From contig JAVHKY010000003.1 of the NCBI GenBank assembly GCA_035079385.1, positions 26,551,501 through 26,615,500 on the forward strand: a stretch of DNA of 64,000 bases. The letters are read 5' to 3'. Both the position numbers and the translations under genes were made by a program. The notes beneath the pieces are model-generated. The model worked only from the letters and a program-made list of their open reading frames with translations. It searched no databases and was not told the origin of the DNA. This stretch comes from Aspidiotus rigidus (Eukaryota; Arthropoda; Insecta; Hemiptera; Diaspididae). Positions 51,878 to 62,340 of the stretch are shown here, piece by piece. The first letter of the stretch is position 1. Each line of letters opens with the position of its first letter.

Positions 51878-53152
51878 GATAAAGATATTTCAGTCATCTT
51901 AGCCTGGAAGGAGAAAGGTGAACGACCAGTCTGGCAGGATATCAGCTCGCAGTCAGTAAATTTAAAGATTTTATGGTCACAATGGGACTCGCTTCAAGTA
52001 GAAAATGGAATTGTTTACCGGATCTGGGAAACAACAGATGGCAGATCACACCGGCGCCAACTACTGATACCTGAAGCGCTTGTTCCGGATGTCTTGAAGA
52101 GTGTTCATGATGACGCATCTGGTAGTCATCTTGGAATAACAAAAACATTGGCCAAGATTCGGGAACGGTTTTACTGGCCAGCCTGTAGAAGTGATATAGA
52201 GGATTGGATTCAATGTTGCAGAACATGTAATGCCAGTAAGGGGCCCACTACTAGGGGCCGAGCTAAGATGCAAATCTACAATGTGGGATACCCTTTTGAA
52301 CGGATTGCGGCAGATATCTCAGGACCATTTCCAGAAACTGACCGAGGTAATCGTTATATTCTAGTGGTAGGAGATTATTTCAGCAAATGGATGGATGCTT
52401 ACCCACTGCCAAATTGTGAAGCCGTCACTGTTGCAACAGCGCTGGTGGAAAACTGGATTTCAAGGTTTGGAGTACCTCTGGAGTTACACTCAGACCAGGG
52501 GAGAAACTTTGAATCCCAGGTATTTGGAGAAGTGGCTAAGCTGATGGGATTGAGGAAAACTCGTACAACACCACTCCACCCACAATCTGATGGTATGGTC
52601 GAGAGGTTCAACAAAACAATAGACCAATTCCTATCCAAAGTAATTGATAGTGACCAGCGGAATTGGGACAAGCTACTTCCATTGTTCCTGCTAGCCTATC
52701 GGTCTTCAATCCATGAGAGCACCAAGGAAACACCTGCAAAAATCATTTTTGGAAGAGAACTTCGATTACCGTGTGATTTAGAGCTGGGCACCCCTCCACA
52801 GCCACCTCAAGAAGTCAAGCCATTCACGCAAGAACTGAAGAACCGACTTAAGCAGGTACATGAGCTGGTCAGGGAAAATTTAGAAGTTGCTAGCGACCGG
52901 ATGAAGGCACGCTATGACATCTGTGCACATGAAACCAAGTTTGAACCTCAGGATAGGGTGTGGTTCTACAACCCACAGAGAAAGAAAGGGAAGAACCCAA
53001 AATTACAGTGCAATTGGGAAGGACCTTGGACAGTCGTGAAGAGAATCAACGACGTCATCTATCGCATCCAACAGGACAGAAGGTTCAAAGTGGTCCACCG
53101 GAATAGACTAGCTGTATGGAGTCCGGCGTTTGAACGGGACGTTCAAAACTGA
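51878..53152 (+). CDS. pol: Ty3/Gypsy Pol, integrase region
   Basis: It continues the pol frame to a TGA at 53150-53152. The N-terminal zinc-binding HHCC motif is present (VHDDASGSHLGITKTL to WIQCCRTC). The catalytic core has the DDE triad in AADISGPFPET, LHSDQGRNFES and HPQSDGMVERFNKTI. The C-terminal GPY/F-type module appears as NWEGPWTVVKRINDVIYRIQ. No chromodomain and no env gene follow; only about 11 bp separate the stop from the 3' LTR. Because of the two upstream stops it cannot be made as part of Gag-Pol without readthrough. The integrase itself has no internal break. Confidence 0.9.
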   Translation, partial: DKDISVILAWKEKGERPVWQDISSQSVNLKILWSQWDSLQVENGIVYRIWETTDGRSHRRQLLIPEALVPDVLKSVHDDASGSHLGITKTLAKIRERFYWPACRSDIEDWIQCCRTCNASKGPTTRGRAKMQIYNVGYPFERIAADISGPFPETDRGNRYILVVGDYFSKWMDAYPLPNCEAVTVATALVENWISRFGVPLELHSDQGRNFESQVFGEVAKLMGLRKTRTTPLHPQSDGMVERFNKTIDQFLSKVIDSDQRNWDKLLPLFLLAYRSSIHESTKETPAKIIFGRELRLPCDLELGTPPQPPQEVKPFTQELKNRLKQVHELVRENLEVASDRMKARYDICAHETKFEPQDRVWFYNPQRKKGKNPKLQCNWEGPWTVVKRINDVIYRIQQDRRFKVVHRNRLAVWSPAFERDVQN

Positions 53153-53163
53153 GGAGGGGAAAG
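53150..53163 (+). promoter_or_regulatory. Polypurine tract
   Basis: TGAGGAGGGGAAAG directly precedes the 3' LTR and overlaps the pol stop codon. It would prime plus-strand DNA synthesis. Confidence 0.8.
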
Positions 53164-53588
53164 TGTGGTGTTCTGCTATGAAGGCGCAAGCACCAAGCTT
53201 GCACACGCCGCTAAACTTTTAATAATAGCAGACACCGCAAGGAAGCGTACTTATCGCTTAACTACTTCGCCGAATACGCTTGAACAACCTAGAACGTGCT
53301 CGATTGATTGTAAGGATACTTGCATAACCTGTTTGCCGTTCTAGAAGAAATCTCGAGAATTCCGGAAATAAGGGTGAGACTATAAATAGCCGGCAGCAAC
53401 CCGATAAAGCGATTCAGTTGTAATCTTAAAGCGATAGTTAACGTGTTCTCGTTCTTTAACGCGATTGTGTTACAGTTTAACGGTGTTTAGAAGTGTTGTA
53501 CTTGCGGTACCAGTAATAAAGCTCGGTTTTCGTAATTGTTCTTTATTATTGACGTCAAGAGATATTCGGTGACTGGTAGAACGTCACA
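53164..53588 (+). repeat. 3' LTR of Ty3/Gypsy element
   Basis: 425 bp, equal in length to the 5' LTR and differing by two substitutions by eye (in GAAGAAATCTC and in TATTGACGTCAAG). It is followed by the target duplication ATAC and then Penelope sequence. Confidence 0.93.
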
Positions 53589-53592
53589 ATAC

Positions 53593-54003
53593 TGTAAAAT
53601 GTTTATTTGTGAAATTAAAGGACCCGATTCCTCCAGTCGAGAGAAGTGGGGTATACAGTATAGCCTGCAACGATTGCCCAGGTATTTATATAGGGATGAC
53701 CGGGCGTCAGCTCCAAATTAGAATTGAGGAGCATAAAAAAGCGTGGGAGAAGGGTAATTTGGGTGAGTCGGCTTTTGCTGATCATCTACTCGAGAGTGGC
53801 CATAAATTCAAGGAGGGCTCTGGTAACCTCCTCCATAGGGAGAACTCATATTTTAAACGGCTGGCTTTGGAAAATATAGAAATCATACGACACCGGAATA
53901 ACGAAGACTTCACGGTTTTAAACAGGTTCATTCCTGAAGAGGGTCTGATTGAGCTAGTATATGAGAATGATTCAAACTTCGATGACTCGCTGGTTAAATC
54001 ATG
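53593..54003 (+). pseudogene. Penelope-like GIY-YIG endonuclease domain
   Basis: The frame is open from the Gypsy 3' LTR to a TGA just after 54000. It shows the family's catalytic module: GVY (GIY position), GIYIGMTGRQLQIRIEEHKKA with YIG, Thr-Gly-Arg and the downstream Arg and Glu-His, then FADHLLESGHKF and NSYFKRLALENIEIIRHRNN. In complete Penelope-like elements this C-terminal endonuclease nicks the target DNA. The Cys pair CNDC precedes the YIG strand, as in animal Penelope proteins. The domain is intact here, but it is separated from its RT by the Gypsy insertion and an upstream frameshift. Confidence 0.9.
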
Positions 54004-54156
54004 ATCTTCTGGTTAACTCCCTCTGTCTTTGTTGATGTTGGATTCAGTCGCTATCGTTTACTCTCTGATGATGGTTGTTTAACCGAAAACGTTTAGCGGC
54101 TGTTTCTCTTGTGGTTCAATATAATTTGCTACACCTTCGGCTGTACACTCTTCTTG

Positions 54157-54169
54157 GTCACATATGTAG
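54157..54169. other. Right 13-bp target duplication of the Penelope-like element
   Basis: GTCACATATGTAG, identical to 45127-45139. Confidence 0.75.
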
Positions 54170-57138
54170 GTTCAAAGTCCGGGCTTGTTACGTCACAATT
54201 CGATGACGTCGTAGGTCAGTCTTGTGACGTCACAATCTACATTTTTCCCAAAATAGGAAGATCGAAATTTTTTCAAGTCTGTATGACGTCATCAGCTTGT
54301 GACCGTCAATTTCGTCTCGCGATTTCATAACTCAAATTCCAAAGTGACCCACAGCCTTACGTCATACCTATGTCAAAAGGATGTTCTATTCTCTAGGGAG
54401 CTAGAAGAAACCACCGTTATTCGAATTAAGGTTCCAAAGGAGATCAGTGAGCAACCAAGATAGACATACTTTGTTTTGTTTATTGTGGAAGCCCTGATAA
54501 GACCCAAAATCTATCAGAAAATTTTTATTCAGAGGGGTTCTTCATTAAGAACACTTTTAACTGATCGTCCATTCTTGATTACTTATGCTGTTTTTGATCT
54601 TAAATACTCAAATCCTCAACGTTGTTTCAGAGATAATATATTCTTACTCCTATGAATTTCTAATAGTTTTGGTTTCGAGGCTCGTATCCGAGTAGAAAAA
54701 TTTCATTGGCTTCACTTCAAGAACTTGAAAGTTGTACGATGATGACAGAAGTTTCTTTCGTTGAATACTTCGATTGGGGTATGAAAGGAATCTGTTTCAT
54801 AAGAGATTTTTCAATTTGGATTTCAATAATCGATTTAATTGATCGCGATTTCAGTTTTGATGAACGATCAGGGTCGATTGTTCGGAGACAACGGCATCCC
54901 TTCAAATATCCATAGGTAATTGCAAAACTCAAGAATATTCCAAGTCTCAATATTTCCAAAATTTTGTTTCTGGTCTCTTTCCTCGTATTTGACCTACCAG
55001 CAAGATTCCAAGTCCCGTTGTTCATACACAGCTTGAAAGATGGAATAAAATGATTCTACATAACGTCACGCAGTAAATTACTGTTACAACGTTTGGCCAA
55101 AGCACATATTTACTCCCATGAGAATAACGTAATATGGAGCGTTATGCAGATATCACGGGTATGAATTTGTAATCTAGAAGACTCAAATATGCTACAGACC
55201 TCTAGTAGCTAAGAAATCTCTTATTCCCAATTAGGAACGCAATGATCTTTACTCTCCGTGTTATTCTTATGGGAACAAATATTAGGTTTGTTGGCTAAAC
55301 GTGGCAACAGTGTTGGCTAAACGTTGGGTAGTTTCCACTCACAGTAATTCAACGTGTGACGTCATCATCGAATCGTTCTATTCTCTAAAGACTACTCTTC
55401 ATTTATGTAGCTTGGAGGTCAACTTTTTTATCAAGTTGTAGCCTTCCCCTCTTCGGTTACCTGTAATCATCTTCAAAATATTTTGAATTTCCAAATTGCG
55501 CCCCCCCCCCCCCTTAAGGATATCTTTGGTACATGTAACCTTTGAAAATCTTGTCAGGGAACCTGATCTATGATTTTGCTTCTTGAAAAATAGCCACTGA
55601 TCATCATTTCTTTGACTTTGATGTAATCGTAGACTAAAAAGACTTTTAACCTGCGATCTAAGTGTAAATATTACGTATGTGAGAGATATCAACATCCCAA
55701 AAGAAGAGATTTGGGAGTATTCCTCATATCCTTCCTGACAGAATCGTCGATTGTAAGAGCGTCAGCAACTTGAAAGAAGGAGCCTAGATGTCTTACAGAG
55801 CATGGCTAGCTCAAAAAGATAGATTTTAAGTCCGGGTCAATGAAACAGTGAAAATTCTCGACTGTGCGTGTGTATTTGAATGCAAGAGATGCTACTTTCT
55901 TGGCGACATCCTTCTGCGAGAAATTCAAGCTGAAAAATTCTAAGAATTAGATAGTTTGATTTGTATAGTCAATTTTCATACCTTTTTCTCACAAATCTTT
56001 TACTAGGTACTTATGATCGTTCCGCAAAGAGTATCGTATTCCTATAATGCGGTAAATTTAACACCTTTTGTCGCGCGAATACTCGTAAACGTTCGAGAAT
56101 GTTTTCCCTGTTTCGCAACACACTCATTAAAAATTAAAATAGCTGCCGCGACACAATAATAAATGAAATTTATCTAAACTCAGAATTCAATTACCCCAAA
56201 AAGTCGGAAAACGAAAGAATAGCCACCTTTAAATTAAAGATTAAACTTTTTTTTTTTTTTTTTTCTCGGTAAAATTGTTTAGGAAAATCGAAAAGTTTTT
56301 CAATTCGCGACGAAAAGTTATAAAAAATGCAAGCTCGATTTTTTTAGTAAGTTCAGACATAAAGAGTTCGAGAGAAAAAGTAACGAAGAATGCTTGTCCG
56401 TTGCAGATTTCTAAATGAATAAGTATCAAAAATGTGACCATTCTTTAAAAGTTTGAAAACAATGGTGAAGAAGATCCCTAAATAGAAGAACTTTCGAGCG
56501 ATGATAGTTAATTACTTTGTACTTCGTCAGTGAAGCCGTGTGCATTACGCAACTCTAAAACTATTAGAGTACCAGAAAGAAAGGGTCCGAAATTATTAAT
56601 AGGTACGTCGTAGTGTTTCTACTTTCTTTCAATTTGTTTTTCTTTGCAGACAGTTTTGAGAATTCGCAAAGCTTTTTCGTATGGGCTATTTTATACTGGT
56701 TCCATACTGGTGATTAACCGTATGGAACGAGTGGAATTTCTTATAGTATTTCTCATAATATCATTTCATACGATAAAGTTAAAAATTGTCTTTTTTCGTA
56801 CTCTTTTCACATCGTAAAGAGTATTTAAGAAACATTTACCTTTTAACATCTAAAAAGGTAGGAATACAATTGGTTACAAATCTTGAATCGTATGATCTGG
56901 ATTGTTGTGCATTAAGCCCCACATTTTAGGTCAGAATTCAGAAGCCACTTTGTTGATTGATATTCAAATGCAATGGCGTATTTACGGGGAGGGTGGGGGG
57001 GTAAAAATCCCTCAGACTTAGCTTTGTCCCCGTCGGAAATTCTCGCCTATGTTTGTTTCAATGTAACATCCTATTTTATATGTACACCTATTGTAGCTGA
57101 TGGAGTTATTCTGTTGTTGAGATGAGTCAGGTGTGCAG
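54170..57138. other. Intronic stretch, no gene recognised
   Basis: It begins with a block rich in TGACGTCA and near-matches (54185-54292) that continues the D-family context interrupted by the Penelope insertion (compare GGGGCCTGTGACGTCACAAT at 44931). No domain-bearing frame was found in the rest. A C12-14 tract lies at about 55499, and a poly-T of about 17 at 56247. Confidence 0.5.
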
Positions 57139-57142
57139 TTAA

Positions 57143-57642
57143 GGGTGTGCTTTACTTGTCCGGAAACTCTGAAAGAGTGTACGATAAGTTGCATAAATAT
57201 CCCCAAAAACCCTGCAAGGTTCGGGAAGCCAGCGGTCACTACGCGACGCTTGTCGGACGTGCGTGGGTAGCCCTTGTAACAAATGACGAGGAATGATTTT
57301 TCAAGGTCACATCTCAGGGCTTCTTTTTCCGACGAATTGTTTTCATCTTCGGAAATGTTGTACAGAAGGGTTCAACGAAAGGCGCTATCGGAACGGAATC
57401 CTGAATTTTGGCTCCAGGAGAATTTCACTCTCTTCAGAAAATAGACGAATTTTTACCTATTTCAACGTTGAATTGAGAAAGTATAAAAAAAAGTTTTAAA
57501 ATTCTGCTTCGATAGCGCCCCTGGTTGAACCTTTCTGGAAAACATTCCAATCATTCAGAAAGATCCGTTAAAAATTCGAGCAGTAAAATGTGATTTTCGG
57601 TACCATGTTTTACGAGCATATTTTCACAAGTAAAGCACACCC
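57143..57642. mobile_element. Palindromic MITE flanked by TTAA
   Basis: TTAA flanks both ends (57139-57142, 57643-57646). The termini are GGGTGTGCTTTACTTGT and its exact inverse. Inner arms also pair: GTACAGAAGGGTTCAACGAA with GCGCTATCG at 57360-57390 matches its inverse near 57510-57545. The interior has no transposase. TTAA targets are typical of piggyBac-like elements. Confidence 0.8.
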
Positions 57643-57742
57643 TTAAAGCTTGCAATTATTTTTATGTCCAGGGTTATTTTGGGGGGCTACCGGCAGATGT
57701 GATAAATCAGAATAATGCTAGGAAAAAAGTATAGGTACTTAC

Positions 57743-57877
57743 ATTCTACGTCAACTATAATACGTTTACTGACAGAAGGTGGCACAGCATTCGATGCAAT
57801 GCATAAATAAGCTCCCATGTCTGTCCGGCTGATTCTTGCGATGGTTATATTTGGACCATTGTGCGTCGTTTTGAAAA
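57743..57877 (-). CDS. Lachesin/IgLON-like adhesion protein, exon with second half of Ig2
   Basis: A 135-nt exon with a TTATTTACAG acceptor and a GAAT/GTAAGT donor (- strand). It reads FKTTHNGPNITIARISRTDM, GAYLCIASNAVPPSVSKRI and IVDVE. The DMGAYLCIASN-VPPSVSKRI motif is the F/G-strand signature of the second Ig domain of lachesin-type proteins. It ends in phase 1, and the next exon in this gene, 32.8 kb away at 24943, begins with the two bases that complete a Phe codon. It joins F-VPFITVPNQL at the expected Ig2-Ig3 boundary. It needs at least two earlier exons (signal peptide, Ig1, first half of Ig2); none was found between here and 64 kb. Confidence 0.9.
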
Positions 57878-59655
57878 CTGTAAATAATAATTTTGAGATC
57901 AGTTGTATTGATCGATCAAACTTGTGCTAGTCATATTTGACCAAATTATTTTAGCCTTTGACGTAGCCTACGTTTGTTCTTAGCCTAGGGTTTTTTTAGT
58001 TTTTATCCAGTGATTCGAGTTTCGTCCCAGACTCTCATAATTAGCTTTCTTCTCTTTCTTGATACGCTTCAGCTAACTACATCTCCTCTGAAATTGACTC
58101 GCCTTCTGTTCTTGAGTTGGGATTATCAAAAGCTCCCTTCTATATTTTTTGGAATGAAATTCTCTAAGCCTCTTAATATACACCATCATCTACTCCTCTT
58201 TTCTTGAATCAGATTTTTTAGGTCTCACTGTGACGTCACACATTGATTATATCATAATTATCCTCAAATGTTGCGACTGATTTTTGTAAGTCTTTCCTTT
58301 ATAATGGGATACAAATCAAAAAACATCTGATAAAGTCACTTCCTGATTGAAAGAAAATCAACTTATAAGCACCTATTCCTGTTATATGTCTGTGACAATT
58401 TTTTAGGGTCGGCGCGCGATCACTTTTTTACTCTTCTTCTTACTCCAGTCCCTCATGCATCGTGTGATTAGAATGAGATAGAAAGCAAGTATTTCATGAG
58501 TATATTTGTGTTTCTTTGCTTTTATTGTGAGCGTCAGTTGTACGAAACGCAAAATCAGTTGCTAATGTTGGTTTAGGTCTGCATTCTTATAAGGGTTGTA
58601 TAGGTTGTTTAAATAGCTGATAATATCTGTTGCCGTATTTGTGTTATAGAACAAACGAGCAACTTCTATGTGTGATTCTTACAATGCACATTTTTATGGT
58701 AATTAATATAATAGGTACCATTCAAATTGATTAAGGTGTTCTCGTTTTGTTTTTTCAATTGTGTTTTTTGAAATGTTATTTCAGGTTTGTATTTGTATTG
58801 CGAAGTGTTGTTTTCATTCTCCTGCTGTGTCTGCGTCAACATCCACGTCTCTCTAGAAAGAGTAAGTGTTGTTGTTGTATTTTTTTTGGGTCGTTATTCT
58901 GGGTAGCGTGCCTAATGGTATCAACTAGAACAGAAATGGTAGCAGATGATGGTTTTGAGGATCATTGGTTCGTTGATCACGGTAAAGTGTTTTGAGCGAT
59001 CCAAGTTGTGGTTTGGTGCCTACTTGTTGAAGTATTAGTAGAACAAACATAATATACAGCTCAAGGACAACAACAAACCTCAAAATAACAATTTAATAAC
59101 AATGTGTAAATAAAATGATAAAAAACAAGAATAAATGAAAAATTAGGATGGAATAAAGACAAAGGAACGCAACGGCATTGTATCACAAATGATCCTAATA
59201 TGGATCATGGATCGTCAATTTACAATTTGTGGTTTGTGATCTGTGATTCAATCTGTACTTAGTTTGAAGTTGACTGTAACTTGTTGATAAATGTATTTTA
59301 ATTTTCCGTCGAGCTATACTTTGTCTCCATTTGTGTTGTTACATGATTTTTCTAATAAAGGCAAAGGAGGCGCCCTCAGGAGGAAGCTTACAAAAAAAAA
59401 TGATGAAGTGAAAAAAGTCATTAAAAAAATCTAAAATTACATTCATCTAAGAAGAAATTGAAAGAGCACCAAGTTTTGTTCCTTGCATTTTTCATAAAAA
59501 ACAATTTGAAACAGTGAAATTACAATTTTATTAGGATGTTGTGTAATGGTAGAAAACACCATGATCACTGTTTTCGCAGAACAAGTAGCGCTCCTAGCGG
59601 GACCTTTATCCGCGAATATCATTACAAACATTGGACTGACGTCAGAATTTTGTAT
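57878..59655. other. Intronic or upstream stretch, nothing recognised
   Basis: About 1.8 kb with no supported exon. A segment at 59440-59720 recurs in diverged form at 63630-63810 (shared ATGGTnAAAAACnCCATGATnC). TGACGTCA occurs at 58231 and 59637. Confidence 0.5.
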
Positions 59656-59660
59656 TTGAG

Positions 59661-60020
59661 TATTCGGGCCGGCCATCCGCTAGGATTGCTAATTTCGCGC
59701 GTGGTCCGTTCACCTAAAATGGTATTTTTGCCGAAATTGAAAGCGGGAGTTTAACTATGGCGGTATACGAGAGAAAAATGAAACACTACTAATAACTCTT
59801 GAATGAAGCATAATCAAAGATTTTGTTATCTTATCTAATTTGTAGAATTTTCATTTGTGAACATCCTTTATGGGATGTCCGGAAGCCAAATCTGCTTCAT
59901 TCAGTGTTATTTTGATTTTTTCATTTTTTCCCCATATACCGCCATAGTTTAGCTCCCGTTTTCCATTCCTCCCCGCTTGGTAAAAATGCAGCGCGACGCT
60001 AGCGCTGTCCGGCCCGAATA
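59661..60020. mobile_element. MITE-like inverted repeat, 360 bp
   Basis: The ends are TATTCGGGCCGG and CCGGCCCGAATA. The arms of about 110 bp pair with gaps, through GCGGGAGTTTAACTATGGCG / CGCCATAGTTTAGCTCCCG. The interior is AT-rich. Flanking TTGAG/TTGAA could be a 5-bp target duplication. A partial relative (CGGGCATATTGTAGGATCGC) lies near 63765. Confidence 0.7.
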
Positions 60021-60841
60021 TTGAACTGTTTCATCATGCAAACAAATACCCCAGAAGTTGATCGATTTTTATCATTGGGTACTTATTTTTACTGTTGAAT
60101 TTCTCTTGAAAGAAAAGGGACAATATAGGGTAATGAATTTTTGACATCACCCGGTCGACAGAATCTGACAGATAACAGAATTCTTACAGAATGAGACTCA
60201 CTTTACTCTCTGTCACTTTCAAAAATGACAGAGTTGTGACAGAATCATATCCGACAGACAAAATCATTATGACAGAGTTGTGGTAGAATTCTGGCAGAAT
60301 TCAAAAGTACTGCCATTAGTCTGTTGTCATTCTCAAAATATTTTGCTGTCATCATTGTGTCAGAATTAAAGCAGAATGGTCACAGAATACAAACGTCAGA
60401 TAAAAACAGAAATGTGAGAAAAAAAAATGTAATGTCGTTTTCACTTTGGTATTGTAATCTATCAGAAAGCTGTTGAAGTTGTGACACAATTTCTACAAGA
60501 TAATGACAGATTTACAACATGAATGTTACAGGATTACGACACAATTATGACAGAAACATGATGAAATTATTTACCTGATTCCGTGGATTAGAGGAGGACG
60601 CCAACTTGCCGAACATTGATTGCAGGCAGTTTTGGTGTAGATTGAATTTAAATCATTAGATTATAATTTTTTCGTTTCAAATTGATGACCAAACCATAAT
60701 TATTTAAAAAGAAATTTGAATGATTTTTCAGAATAAAAATACGGATTTAGTGATAATAATTTTTTTGTTTTTCAATAATATTATTGAAAAATTGTACAAA
60801 CTTGTACAACACAATTTACAATTTTTCAATAAAATTTTAAT

Positions 60842-61510
60842 CAGAGCCCGTATTTTCAACGCTAGAAATGAGGAGTTTTAGCAATTTAATGTTACATTTT
60901 TGGCGTTATTTGGCATTGAAAAAAAAAAACAAAAAAACACGCGTTTTTAATGCTTTTACGAACTCACAACTAGAATTATTCAATTTCTATTAAAATTACG
61001 TGATTTTTCACCAAAATAAACAAATTTTGGGGATCGAACTCATCAATACAAAACCACAGCAAATTTTTTTATCAAAATTTTTAATTTTTCAATTTTGCAC
61101 TAAAAATACTTGTAAAAAAATACTATCCAATTTTCACCAAAATTGCTGAATTTTACTTATTTTCCTCAAAATTTAGCAAAGTTTGTTCAAGATTTTATAA
61201 TTTTGGACGAGATATTATAACAAACTGGTCATTTTCGGCCTCATTCTGCTTTAAGCCCCAATTTTGGCAGAATAAAATTTTTTTACAGGATTTGTCAAAT
61301 TTTCCGCGTAAATATAAAATATACTTCCATTTGTAATGTTTGATATAAGTTTGAATTGGCTCTGTACATGGTAGGCAACTCGAAAAAAATTCTAAGACCC
61401 GAAGAATCTGTAGAACTTTCTGAAAAGAAAGACTGAATTTGTATCTGATTTCCAAGCTTCCTACCCTTAGAGAAAGGTTTTGACAATATTTCCGAGAAAC
61501 CCTGACTCTA
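60842..61510. mobile_element. hAT-type MITE, longer relative of 26786-27228
   Basis: The left terminus CAGAGCCCGTATTTTCAACG matches the 26.8-kb copy, and the interior shares ACCAAAATAAACAAA, CAATTTTGCACTAAAAAT-like and TTTTCGGC-like blocks. Flanks ATTTTAAT (60834-60841) and ATTATAAT (61511-61518) are an 8-bp duplication with one mismatch. No transposase. Confidence 0.75.
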
Positions 61511-61789
61511 ATTATAATAATAAACATAGCTCTCAAACTAGATAATCAAACTCTTATGAATTTAGGGATTTCAAACTTTAATAAATTTTGAAGTATAAGG
61601 CAACCAATAATTGTTTAAAAATGAATTGATGGATGGAAAAATGTCCAGAAAAGTTTTCCAAGTTTTTCTTGAAGGCTCAAAATGTATGTACATATTTAAA
61701 CTAAAGCATGAGAAGAATTAATTAATTTTGAATGAAAAAGTGAAAACAATTTTGATTGTCAATATTCCTGAAGTTTTCTTCTTTTCTTT

Positions 61790-61822
61790 CTTTTTCTTTC
61801 TTTCTTTCTTTCTTTCTTTCTG
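61790..61822 (+). repeat. (TTTC)n microsatellite
   Basis: A run of TTTC units, about eight copies, followed by a poly-T tract. Confidence 0.85.
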
Positions 61823-61865
61823 TTTTTTTTTTTCAACGAGCTATTTTACTATACACAGGGGGTCG

Positions 61866-62340
61866 TTAGCTTTTACTTTGGGAAAAAATATTGGGGTTGA
61901 ATGAATTTGTAACAGTATAAGGACCGGAGGAAGTCAAGAACGTCAGTAATGGATTCTGGTTTTTGAAGAGAACAAAGGAGACTTGAGAGGGGACAGAAAA
62001 TGGTTTCTTGAGGTTTAGGAGGTACGGAAGTGAAGAAATGGTAGACATTTATAACTCCTCAGCTTGGCAGTATTGGCATGAAGGTGGAGTGGACGGCCCT
62101 GGGAAAAGGAAGAAGTGAGTTAGGCATTCTATGACTATTTAATTCTTTATGGCGCGTGGCATGAGGAACAAATTGAAGATAGGAATTTTCAACTAAACAA
62201 AGTTCATTATGGGGTTCAGAGGACCGCAAGAAAGTTGACGATAAGCGATAATGAGCGTCTTGAATTTTCTGTGAAACTTGAAAATGATAAAGAATTGGAA
62301 TCAGGAAGTTTAACCTCTGTTGAAAGTGACCGTAACATTT
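61866..62340 (-). pseudogene. I-like non-LTR retrotransposon C-terminal fragment
   Basis: On the - strand the frame ECLTHFFLFPGPSTPPSCQY followed by CQAEEL aligns by eye with the C-terminal zinc-knuckle block of the 25.3-kb copy (THPHLTNACMPSAPSCPHCQ). It is followed by MSTISSLPYLLNLKKPFSV, corresponding to the HIF..C region. Stops interrupt it. It is the third fragment of this element class in the window, always in - orientation. Confidence 0.6.

Larger units (their letters stand above)
45140..54156 (+). mobile_element. Penelope-like retroelement with inverted partial copy, containing a nested Ty3/Gypsy element
   Basis: The unit consists of a 5'-truncated inverted copy (45180-46105), a longer + strand copy (about 46106-48080) with RT, a nested Gypsy element (48081-53588), and the rest of the Penelope copy with the GIY-YIG endonuclease and 3' end (53589-54156). 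A 13-bp duplication flanks the whole. About 40 bp at the left edge (45140-45179) are not shared with the right end and resemble the short 'tail' reported for Penelope terminal repeats. Head-to-head inverted partial copies are a known hallmark of Penelope insertions. Stops and a frameshift show that this copy is dead. Confidence 0.88.
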
